Assembly (NCBI GenBank): GCA_937957805.1
Contig: CALFXW010000246.1
Location: forward strand, 1-8,353
Origin: an uncultured Sphingopyxis sp.
GTDB lineage: Bacteria > Pseudomonadota > Alphaproteobacteria > Sphingomonadales > Sphingomonadaceae
DNA: 8,353 nucleotides
Direction of reading: 5' to 3'
Part shown: one piece after another, positions 1-5,561 of the stretch
How the letters are laid out: each line of letters begins with the position of its first letter
How positions within the stretch are numbered: the first letter of the stretch is position 1
Notes under the pieces: model-generated
What the model was told of the DNA's origin: nothing
Database searches by the model: none
Seen by the model: the letters and a program-made list of their open reading frames with translations, nothing else
Translations under genes and position numbers: made by a program

Positions 1-2
1 TT

Positions 3-920
3 CAGTTGGGCTATTTGCCTCGGCTGCGCATTTTGCACACGTCCGAAAAAGAAACCGGCCAGATCTACATCCCCTTTGTGAACTGGGCCCTGTACGGTTG
101 CATCGTGATGGCTGTGATCTTCTTCGGCTCCAGTGGCAAGCTGGCGGCCGCTTACGGCATCACGGTGACCATCGACATGCTGATCACCACTGTGCTGACC
201 TTCTTCGTGATCCGCTTTGCATGGGGCATGGCTTTGCCTTTGTGCATCTTGGCCACCGCAGCATTTTTGGCCATTGACATCATGTTCTTCAGCGCCAACG
301 TGATCAAAGTGGTCGATGGTGGCTGGTTCCCGCTGATGATGGGGCTTGCCATCTTCACCATGCTGACGACTTGGGCACGGGGCCGTAAATTGGTGCAAAA
401 TCGCCTGTCTGAGGGCGCGATGCCGATGGATTTGTTCGTCGAAAGCGCCTGCAAAAGCGCAACGCGCGTGCCCGGAACGGCGGTCTTTATGACATCGACC
501 GCTGCCGGTGTACCGCCCGCGCTGCTCCACAATCTCAAGCATAACAAGGTGATCCACGAACGCATCTTGCTGCTGACTGTGCAGATCAAGGATGTGCCCT
601 TTGTCGATGAGGACAAGCGCAGCCTGTGCGAGGATTTGGGCAATGGGTTCCACCGCGCCATCCTGCGCTATGGCTTTATGCAGACCCCCGATGTGCCCGA
701 CGCGCTCACCAAATTGACTTTGTGCGGCCCCGCGTTTCGGATGATGGAAACCAGTTTCTTCCTCTCGCGCCAGACTTTGCTGGCGTCAGCACGGCCGGGG
801 ATGGCGCTGTGGCGCGAAAAATTATTCGCGTGGATGCTGCGTAACGCAGAAAGCGCGATGGAGTTTTTCCGTCTGCCAACCAACCGCGTCGTTGAAATGG
901 GCAGTCAGGTCGAAATCTAA
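3..920 (+). CDS. kup: Kup low-affinity potassium transporter, C-terminal part (5' end outside window)
   Basis: This is the C-terminal half of a Kup/HAK/KUP-family K+ uptake permease of the inner membrane, which probably works as a K+/H+ symporter. The frame is open to the left edge and about 305 residues are present, against roughly 620-650 for a whole Kup. The first visible residues, QLGYLPRLRILHTSE and then GQIYIPFVNW, match the family's conserved loop before its later helices. Four hydrophobic segments follow (about residues 26-45, 50-73, 76-100 and 105-122 of the fragment). After them comes the hydrophilic cytoplasmic domain containing RVPGTAVFMTS and LLHNLKHNKVIHERILLLTV, and the protein ends in the typical NRVVEMGSQVEI. 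The stop TAA is at 918-920. Alanine codon choice changes near position 365: GCG is 1 of 13 before it and about 9 of 17 after it, while the protein stays Kup-like throughout. Family assignment is firm. Whether the first 365 bases belong to the same genome is less certain. Confidence 0.93.
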   Translation, partial: QLGYLPRLRILHTSEKETGQIYIPFVNWALYGCIVMAVIFFGSSGKLAAAYGITVTIDMLITTVLTFFVIRFAWGMALPLCILATAAFLAIDIMFFSANVIKVVDGGWFPLMMGLAIFTMLTTWARGRKLVQNRLSEGAMPMDLFVESACKSATRVPGTAVFMTSTAAGVPPALLHNLKHNKVIHERILLLTVQIKDVPFVDEDKRSLCEDLGNGFHRAILRYGFMQTPDVPDALTKLTLCGPAFRMMETSFFLSRQTLLASARPGMALWREKLFAWMLRNAESAMEFFRLPTNRVVEMGSQVEI

Positions 921-930
921 TGCACGGGAA

Positions 931-951
931 TTTGCTCCTTTTTGGAGCAAA
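931..951. terminator. Perfect 8-bp inverted repeat just after kup
   Basis: TTTGCTCC (931-938) and GGAGCAAA (944-951) are perfect complements separated by five T residues, 10 bases after the kup stop. The stem is moderately GC-rich and no T run follows it, so it is not a textbook intrinsic terminator. It may stabilise the kup 3' end or weaken translation of the next gene, whose possible TTG start (942) lies in its loop. The repeat is certain; its function is not. Confidence 0.4.
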
Positions 952-1760
952 ATCACGTTAACGCGCTGGCAATCACGCGCGGCAAGGTTCAGCTTTGGCC
1001 AATGCAGGACGGGGCAGGGTATATCCAAAATGGCGGTGACGCCGGGGATGACGCGGTAACGCTGTGGATTGCCGCGCACAGTGATGTTGCGACCGACGCC
1101 GCGCGACTCGCGCCGATACTTGCGCGTCTGGGCGTGCTGGAATTGTCGAACGCGGATAAGTGGGCGGCATGGCCGATTGCCGTTACCGGCTGGTCGGTGC
1201 CCATGCGCCTAGTCGGCGGCGAGGGTGTGCGCGAAGCATTGGGTGCAATGGGGGAAGGCCACGACGCGCCGCATATCATCGGCCTGTCGCTCGACCCGAT
1301 TGAGCTGACGGTGCGACCCCGCGCTGTGCAGGCAATCGCGCACGTCGCCAGCCTGATCGGCACGGCGGCCGATGCAACGGCGATATATTGGCCGCCGGCC
1401 AAGCTTTGGTCTGATGCAGCCGAATTGCCGCACGCTGTCGCCGCGATGGAGGGGAGCGGTATGCCCCCCATCCTCCATTTCGTGCGGTTTTCCGTTCCTA
1501 ATCCCGGTGAGATGGCGACAGAGGGGCTGGGCTGGCTCGCGGGTCACGAACTGGCCGCGACCATGCCCGCTGATATGACCGCAGCTGAGGGCGTGCGCCG
1601 CCTTGCGCGGTTTGCCATCGACTTGATGCTCAATGGACCGATGGCCGGTGATATGGTCATCGCCGGGTTGGAACGGGGGGAGCGTATCCACATCCAACTA
1701 CCGCGCGCGGCGGGCGAACCAATCCGGCTTGTCATTACGACAGGTGACGGGCGGCAGTAG
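942..1760 (+). CDS. Hypothetical protein resembling DUF4261
   Basis: This is a soluble protein of about 272 residues with no signal peptide or membrane helix. I do not recognise a function. The C-terminal half resembles the DUF4261 pattern: a hydrophobic segment ending in AIYWPPAKLW (about 147-156), then MPPILHFVRF (174-183), then TEGLGWLAGHEL (193-204), then the tail with GDMVIAGLERGERIHI. The N-terminal half (LWIAAHSDVATDAARLAPIL, GWSVPMRLVGGEGVREAL) looks like an ordinary alpha/beta domain. The start is uncertain. TTG at 942 lies inside a hairpin loop with only a weak GGGA upstream. The alternative ATG at 1002 gives 252 residues but removes a plausible first strand (KVQLWPM). The gene shares strand and frame with kup, starts 21 bases after it, and is followed after 3 bases by an AHH nuclease gene, so the two small genes are probably cotranscribed. 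That the gene is real is well supported by length and codon use; the domain name is from memory. Confidence 0.65.
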   Translation: MEQNHVNALAITRGKVQLWPMQDGAGYIQNGGDAGDDAVTLWIAAHSDVATDAARLAPILARLGVLELSNADKWAAWPIAVTGWSVPMRLVGGEGVREALGAMGEGHDAPHIIGLSLDPIELTVRPRAVQAIAHVASLIGTAADATAIYWPPAKLWSDAAELPHAVAAMEGSGMPPILHFVRFSVPNPGEMATEGLGWLAGHELAATMPADMTAAEGVRRLARFAIDLMLNGPMAGDMVIAGLERGERIHIQLPRAAGEPIRLVITTGDGRQ

Positions 1761-1763
1761 CGG

Positions 1764-2201
1764 GTGCGAATGCGCACGCCCACGGGTTGGCAAAGCCACC
1801 ACATATTGCCCCGAGCATTGGGGTGTCATCCGCAAATATCCCCATTTTTGCGTGAGTTATTGCCGTTTGGCGTCGCGTTGTCGGGGCGCGACAACATCCT
1901 CCTCCTCCCCGCAGTGGAATATATTGCCGCAGAACGCGGGCTGGCCATGCATCGCGGTCCGCACCCCAGATATAGCGCGGTGTTGACCCAGCGGATGGAA
2001 CGCGAACGCCAGCGGCACGATGCACCCCATATTGCCGCCGCACGCATCGCCCGTTTGCAGCGAGTGATGGTGCGGGTGCTGGCGGGGCGGGGGCCGCGCC
2101 TCCTCCTCCTCAACCAACGTGATCCGATGCGGCTATTTTCGGATTATGATGCGCTCGATGCGGCGATTAACCGCCTGTGGAGCGATGCGCTTATCCCCTG
2201 A
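1764..2201 (+). CDS. Stand-alone AHH-type HNH/EndoVII-fold nuclease
   Basis: This is a small protein of 145 residues (GTG start at 1764) or 143 (ATG at 1770). It carries the signature of the AHH branch of the HNH/endonuclease VII (treble-clef) nucleases: SHHILP (11-16), the middle GRDNILLLP with Asn44 (41-49), and HRGPHPRY (63-70), which would supply the further metal-binding and catalytic histidines. A basic helical region (MERERQRHD, ARIARLQRVMVRVL) follows. In larger proteins the AHH domain is often the C-terminal toxin of a secretion system. Here it is alone, with no delivery domain or signal peptide. It starts 3 bases after the preceding stop, which suggests translational coupling with the DUF4261-like gene. 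No strong ribosome-binding site is visible at either start. Its TGA (2199-2201) overlaps the 3' end of the convergent flavoprotein gene. Nuclease fold assignment is good; substrate and role are unknown. Confidence 0.75.
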   Translation: MRMRTPTGWQSHHILPRALGCHPQISPFLRELLPFGVALSGRDNILLLPAVEYIAAERGLAMHRGPHPRYSAVLTQRMERERQRHDAPHIAAARIARLQRVMVRVLAGRGPRLLLLNQRDPMRLFSDYDALDAAINRLWSDALIP

Positions 2202-3171
2202 ATTTGGTGGATATTTCGGCAAAGGCGTCGCGATATTCCCCCTCCAGCCGGCTGACGAAATCGGCAACGCTGGCTGATGCTTTGACCGTGCCGATGCCTT
2301 GGCCCGAACCCCAGACATCTTTCCACGCCTTCGCCTTGGTGTTGCCGCCCGACCCGAAGTTCATTGTGCGCAAATCCCCGCTCGGCAAATCGTCAGGATC
2401 CAATCCGGCAGCGACAATCGAACCGCGCAGATAATTGCCATGTACGCCGGTGAAGAGGTCGGAATAGACGATGTCTGCGGCGGCACCATCGATGATGCCC
2501 TGTTTGTAACCGGGAACCGCATTCGCCTCCTGCGTCGCGATGAAAGCTGACCCAATATAGGCAAAATCCGCGCCGAGCGCTTGCGCGGCGAGGATCGAGC
2601 GTCCATGCGCAATTGCGCCCGACAGGGCAACAGGGCCGTCAAACCAGGCGCGGATTTCCTGCATCAGCGCAAATGGCGACAGGGTGCCCGCATGGCCGCC
2701 TGCGCCCGCTGCCACGGGTATCAGGCCGTCCGCGCCCTTTTCCACCGCCTTACGGGCGAAACGGTCATTGATAACATCATGGAGCGTAATCCCGCCCCAT
2801 GCATGGACGGCCTGGTTCAATTCCTCCCGCGCGCCGAGCGAGGTGATGGTCACCGGCACCCGCCATTTGGCGCAGGTTGCGATATCGGCTTCGAGCCGGT
2901 CGTTCGATTTATGGACGATCTGGTTGACCGCATAGGGCGCTGCGGGGTGTTCGGGATTGTCGCGGTCCCACGCCGCCAATTCCTCGGTAATCCGGTGAAG
3001 CCATTCGTCCAGTTCGCTTTGCGGGCGCGCGTTGAGCGCGGGGAAACTGCCGACCACGCCCGCCTTGCACTGCGCAATGACTAGTTCGGGGCCGGAGATG
3101 ATGAACAGGGGGGAACCGATGACGGGCAGGCGCAGATTGTCGAATATCGCGGGTAGGGGCGGACGGGCCAT
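2191..3171 (-). CDS. Nitronate monooxygenase-family FMN protein
   Basis: This is a 326-residue TIM-barrel flavoprotein of the nitronate monooxygenase (2-nitropropane dioxygenase) family. Such enzymes use FMN and O2 to oxidise alkyl nitronates, although members also include NADH:quinone reductases and enoyl reductases, so the substrate is open. Visible marks are PVIGSPLFIISGPELVIAQ (16-34), GVVGSFPALNAR (38-49), GADGLIPVAAGAGGHAG (146-162) with the conserved His160 of the GGH motif, PVALSGAIAHG (180-190), and the phosphate-binding region GADFAYIGSAFIATQEA (200-216). The start is set at ATG 3169-3171, which has a good AGGAG (3180-3184, minus strand) 8 bases upstream and begins MARPPLPAIFDNL. 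An upstream in-frame start at 3282 would add 37 unconserved residues reading into the repeat region and has no such site. The stop TAA overlaps the convergent nuclease gene by 11 bases. A short inverted repeat about 28 bases upstream could be its operator. Confidence 0.88.
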   Translation of the reverse strand: MARPPLPAIFDNLRLPVIGSPLFIISGPELVIAQCKAGVVGSFPALNARPQSELDEWLHRITEELAAWDRDNPEHPAAPYAVNQIVHKSNDRLEADIATCAKWRVPVTITSLGAREELNQAVHAWGGITLHDVINDRFARKAVEKGADGLIPVAAGAGGHAGTLSPFALMQEIRAWFDGPVALSGAIAHGRSILAAQALGADFAYIGSAFIATQEANAVPGYKQGIIDGAAADIVYSDLFTGVHGNYLRGSIVAAGLDPDDLPSGDLRTMNFGSGGNTKAKAWKDVWGSGQGIGTVKASASVADFVSRLEGEYRDAFAEISTKFRG

Positions 3172-3198
3172 TTGATTCTCTCCTGCTGTTTGCTTCAC

Positions 3199-3209
3199 CT
3201 TAACGTAAG
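3199..3209. promoter_or_regulatory. Possible operator CTTAACGTAAG upstream of the NMO-like gene
   Basis: CTTA-ACG-TAAG is an inverted repeat lying 28 bases upstream of the NMO start codon, where a repressor or activator could act. It resembles half of the TTAACGTAA-type sites bound by some proteobacterial MerR/TetR regulators of acyl-CoA and branched-chain catabolism (from memory). The site is short and could arise by chance. No clear -35/-10 pair was identified beside it. Confidence 0.25.
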
Positions 3210-3248
3210 CGGAAGGGTGCGCAAGCGCGGGGTGGGGGGAGGGTGCCT

Positions 3249-3441
3249 CGACTTCCTTGTCTGCCGGGATTTCCGGCCGCATGATGTGCCACCATGCTCG
3301 AAATCCCTAAATGCCCGTGTCTCGACTTCGCTCGACACGAACGGATGGGACAGCGCCGAGCCCCGTTCGTATCGAGCCTCCAGGGATTTCAAGTGAAATG
3401 GAACATTTCACGACCCGCAAATCCCGCCCACAAGGAAGTCC
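3249..3441. repeat. Nested palindromic intergenic element (MITE-like or REP-like)
   Basis: About 190 bases are built from nested inverted repeats. The outer arms are GACTTCCTTGT (3250-3260) and ACAAGGAAGTC (3430-3440), continuing inward to GGGATTT (3266-3272) and AAATCCC (3419-3425). I count about 23 of 27 aligned positions matching, with one gap. A second pair is GAAATCCCT (3300-3308) with AGGGATTTC (3382-3390), perfect over 9. The inner pair is GCTCGACACGAACGG (3330-3344) with CCGTTCGTATCGAGC (3363-3377), 14 of 15. A separate perfect hairpin, GTGAAATGGAACATTTCAC, sits at 3393-3411. There is no transposase and no obvious target-site duplication. Layered pairs like this are expected of a non-autonomous mobile element or a multi-hairpin RNA. 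The inner motif resembles a repeat family I remember from sphingomonads; genomic copy number was not tested. Confidence 0.7.
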
Positions 3442-3462
3442 AGATAGGAACGGGGGGGTCTT

Positions 3463-3519
3463 GTGCCCCTGCGTAGGCAGGGCCCCAGTCGCTCTAGGTT
3501 CCTGCCTGCGCAGGAGCAC
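3463..3519. repeat. Inverted pair of GTGCYCCTGCG-type repeat units; possible serB terminator
   Basis: Unit A (3463-3485, GTGCCCCTGCGTAGGCAGGG and on) and unit B (3497-3519, which on the other strand reads GTGCTCCTGCGCAGGCAGGA) are two copies of one element facing each other; about 19 of 23 positions match. Each unit is itself a small hairpin, CCCTGC-GTAG-GCAGGG and TCCTGC-CTGC-GCAGGA. Together they can form one long stem with a short loop. The pair begins 12 bases after the serB stop, so it could act as its transcription terminator or 3' stabiliser. Confidence 0.65.
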
Positions 3520-3530
3520 TGGGTTTCCGC

Positions 3531-4415
3531 TCAGCTCACGACCCACTGAGCGCGTGGGTGGCCCTGCGCCCATAAAATCGCACTTAAATCATGGTGGCGG
3601 ATCGCGGCATCGGCGGCGGCTTCGGCAATCGCATGCGCGCGATAGGCGATGCCCAGTCCCGCCGCGCGCAGAATCGGTGCGTCATTGGCCCCATCCCCCA
3701 CCGCCAGCACATCATCGCTGGTCAGTCCGGCGGCCAGCATTTCGGTGTGGAGCACCGATAATTTGGTCGCGCTGTCGACTATGTCGCCAACGACCCGCCC
3801 GGTCAGCCGTCCGTCGGCAATTTCCAACTGGTTGGCAATCGCACGGTCAAAGCCGATTTGGGCCGCCACCGGTTCGGCGAAGGGCATGAAGCCGCCCGAT
3901 ACCAGCACACCATGTGCGCCATTGGCGCGCATGGTGGCGAGCAGTGTCCTGGCCCCGGGCATGATGGTGACACGTTCGGCAAGGCAATGATCGATAACCG
4001 CCGCATCCAACCCAGCCAGCAGCGCGACCCGCCGCTCCAGCGCGCCGACAAAGTCAATTTCGCCCTGCATCGCGGCATGGGTTATTGCGGCAATTTCACT
4101 CTTTAACCCCGCAAAATCAGCCAGTTCATCGATGCATTCCACCTCTATCATCGTTGAATCCATATCCGCGATGATGAGGCGTGCGGCGCGAGAATGGCCG
4201 ACGATAATGTCCATCTCATCCAGCAGTGGGCCAAGCGCGCCGCGCGCCGCCGTCTTTTCCCCCACGCACGGTAGAACGGCTGCTTCACCCGCGTCCAGCC
4301 AGTGCGCATCGTTCACCACAACGCCAGCATCGCGCAGCAGGGCAGCAGCAGCATGCAAATGTTTCGCGCAAAGCGCCCCCGATGCTATCAGCGTGGTGGT
4401 GAAGGACAAGGCCAT
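3531..4415 (-). CDS. serB: Phosphoserine phosphatase SerB
   Basis: This is a 294-residue HAD-superfamily phosphatase that hydrolyses O-phosphoserine to serine, the last step of the phosphorylated serine pathway, in the cytoplasm. Motif I is DMDST (84-88), with the nucleophile Asp84 and the acid/base Asp86, followed by the substrate-recognition stretch MIEVECIDELA. Motif II is the serine of SGGF (173-176), motif III the lysine of ATKLS (218), and motif IV GDGANDAP (240-247), which binds Mg2+. The region before residue 80 is an ACT-like N-terminal part, degenerate as in many alphaproteobacterial SerB proteins. The start is ATG 4413-4415, with GGAG (4421-4424, minus strand) 5 bases upstream. A longer frame starting at 4544 would run 43 residues into the divergent miaA gene and is rejected. 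Its start codon is only 19 bases from that of miaA, so its promoter must lie inside miaA. Confidence 0.95.
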   Translation of the reverse strand: MALSFTTTLIASGALCAKHLHAAAALLRDAGVVVNDAHWLDAGEAAVLPCVGEKTAARGALGPLLDEMDIIVGHSRAARLIIADMDSTMIEVECIDELADFAGLKSEIAAITHAAMQGEIDFVGALERRVALLAGLDAAVIDHCLAERVTIMPGARTLLATMRANGAHGVLVSGGFMPFAEPVAAQIGFDRAIANQLEIADGRLTGRVVGDIVDSATKLSVLHTEMLAAGLTSDDVLAVGDGANDAPILRAAGLGIAYRAHAIAEAAADAAIRHHDLSAILWAQGHPRAQWVVS

Positions 4416-4434
4416 AAAAACTCCGGACGGGAAA
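4416..4434. promoter_or_regulatory. 19-bp divergent spacer with a palindromic ribosome-binding site shared by serB and miaA
   Basis: The whole spacer reads AAAAACTCCGGACGGGAAA. Its core TCCGGA (4422-4427) is a palindrome. On the minus strand it extends to GGAG, 5 bases before the serB ATG. On the plus strand it gives GGA, 7 bases before the miaA ATG. There is no room for a promoter here, so each gene's promoter must lie in the other's coding sequence and the two 5' transcripts must overlap. Confidence 0.6.
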
Positions 4435-5376
4435 ATGCCGAGCGTCGCGTGCATCGCAGGGCCGACCGCCAGCGGCAAGAGCGCGCTGGCGCTGGCGCTG
4501 GCGCGCGCGCTTTGTGCCCAAGGGCAGGCAGCGGCGATTGTCAACGCCGATGCGAGCCAGATTTATGGCGACATCCCCATTTTGTCCGCCGCACCCGACC
4601 CTGCCGAACAGGCGGAACTGCCCCACCATCTATTCGGCCATGTCGGCGCATCGGGCGGTATGAGCGCGGCGCAATGGGCGGCAGAAGCACGCGCGGTGAT
4701 AGAGCGTTGCGCGGCGCGCGGGGTGGTGGCGATATTGGTTGGCGGCACCGGCCTCTATATTCGCACATTATTTGACGGGATCAGCGATATGCCGCCCATC
4801 GACCCCGCCGTGCGCGCCGCTGTGCGCGCGCTGCCGGTGGACGTCGCCTATGGCGCGTTGCAGATGGCGGACGCGGCAGGGGCGGCCGCGCTCCACCCCC
4901 ATGACAGTGCGCGCATCGCCCGCGCGCTCGAAGTCGTGCGCGCAACCGGGCGGCCGATTGGCGCATGGCGTGCGCAAAAAGCGGGCGGCATCGGTGGGGA
5001 AGTCGAGCTTGCGGCCACCATCCTGCTGCCGCCGCGCGAATGGCTGCGCGCGCGGATTGCGACGCGGGTGGAGGCGATGTGGCAGGACGGCGCGGTGGCG
5101 GAGGTTGCGGCGCTGCTGGCGCGCGATGTGCCGCCGTCCGCCGGGGTCATGCGGGCGATCGGTGTGCCGCAAATCGCAGCCTTTCTGTCGGGCGAATATG
5201 ATGCGGCGGGGGCAAAGGCGGCAATGATTGCCGCGACGCAGCAATATGCCAAGCGGCAATATACATGGTTCCGGAACCAGTCCCCCGATGATTGGGCGCG
5301 GCTGGACGCGCCACTAAATGACGATGAAATTGCCAGAAATGTAATTAAATTACAATCAAAGCTATTGACAGAATAG
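4435..5376 (+). CDS. miaA: tRNA dimethylallyltransferase MiaA
   Basis: This 313-residue enzyme transfers the dimethylallyl group of DMAPP to N6 of A37 in tRNAs reading UNN codons. The P-loop GPTASGKS is at 9-16. The conserved NADASQIY (37-44) contains the catalytic Asp39. VGGTGLYIRTLFDG (102-115) and HPHDSARIARALEV (154-167) are family hallmarks, and near the C-terminus AIGVPQ (241-246) and the tRNA-contacting KRQYTWFRNQ (273-282) are present. Length matches the family's usual 300-320. The start is set at ATG 4435, which places the P-loop at the usual distance from the N-terminus. In-frame GTG codons at 4393-4399 and the far upstream start at 4132 would overlap serB and add no conserved sequence. 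The upstream ribosome-binding site is only a weak GGA. The stop TAG is at 5374-5376 and a small GC hairpin plus T run follows 20 bases later. Confidence 0.95.
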   Translation: MPSVACIAGPTASGKSALALALARALCAQGQAAAIVNADASQIYGDIPILSAAPDPAEQAELPHHLFGHVGASGGMSAAQWAAEARAVIERCAARGVVAILVGGTGLYIRTLFDGISDMPPIDPAVRAAVRALPVDVAYGALQMADAAGAAALHPHDSARIARALEVVRATGRPIGAWRAQKAGGIGGEVELAATILLPPREWLRARIATRVEAMWQDGAVAEVAALLARDVPPSAGVMRAIGVPQIAAFLSGEYDAAGAKAAMIAATQQYAKRQYTWFRNQSPDDWARLDAPLNDDEIARNVIKLQSKLLTE

Positions 5377-5561
5377 ATTATAACCAATAGGGCGCGCGGC
5401 CAAGCCGTATTTTTGCGATAGTTCGCGGGTCTTTTCACGCAATAATCAAAGAAAATGGCAGAAAACCTAGCTTTTCCTTGCCGATGGGCAAGCGGGAGGT
5501 TAGGCACCCCACAGCCCGCGCGGTTGGCGTGCCGGGTTCACCCCATATGAGAGAAGGAAAA
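5377..5561 (+). promoter_or_regulatory. Upstream leader region of ilvBNC with competing hairpins
   Basis: These 185 bases between miaA and ilvB presumably hold the promoter and untranslated leader of the operon. Four inverted repeats lie in a row and overlap pairwise: GGCAGAAAA (5457-5465) with TTTTC-CT-TGCC (5472-5482); CTTGCC (5477-5482) with GGCAAG (5487-5492); GCGGG (5492-5496) with CCCGC (5515-5519); GGCAC (5503-5507) with GTGCC (5529-5533). Each excludes its neighbour, which is the logic of an attenuator, but no T run follows the last one. No branched-chain-rich leader peptide and no convincing -35/-10 pair were found. The ilvB ribosome-binding site GAGAAGGA (5551-5558) closes the region. 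Confidence 0.4.
5397..5414 (+). terminator. Weak intrinsic terminator after miaA
   Basis: CGGC (5397-5400), the loop CAA, then GCCG (5404-5407) form a 4-bp GC stem followed directly by TATTTTT (5408-5414). It lies 20 bases after the miaA stop. The short stem makes it a modest terminator. Because it is also within the ilvB upstream region, it could instead be part of that gene's control. Confidence 0.4.

Larger units (their letters stand above)
3172..3530. other. Gene-free region, mostly palindromic repeats
   Basis: These 359 bases separate the starts of the NMO-like gene (left) from the end of serB (right). No conserved protein is encoded. The left 75 bases hold the NMO ribosome-binding site and a possible operator, and the rest is two families of inverted repeats described separately. 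Short frames that cross it are made of repeat sequence and overlap serB in antisense. Confidence 0.75.

Noticed and set aside
152..661. 169-codon minus-strand frame across kup
   Set aside because: It is antisense to well-conserved Kup sequence and shows no protein-like motifs.
3172..3282. Longer N-terminus for the NMO-like protein starting at 3282
   Set aside because: The extra 37 residues come from intergenic repeat and operator-like sequence. The ATG at 3171 has a clear AGGAG.
3311..3889. 192-codon plus-strand frame from the repeat region into serB
   Set aside because: It is made of palindromic repeat and the antisense of SerB; composition is Arg/Pro/Ser-rich with no domain.
4132..4434. 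Longer MiaA starting at 4132
   Set aside because: It would be wholly antisense to conserved SerB sequence, including DMDST, and would put 101 extra residues before the P-loop.
5365..5370. TTGACA as a -35 box for ilvB
   Set aside because: At 17 bases spacing the -10 would be TAGGGC, and no better hexamer lies at a proper distance. The match sits inside the end of miaA and is likely chance.
5455..5550. 31-codon frame upstream of ilvB as an attenuator leader peptide
   Set aside because: It has only three Leu, one Val and one Ile, not clustered, and no clear ribosome-binding site, so it does not fit a branched-chain leader peptide.
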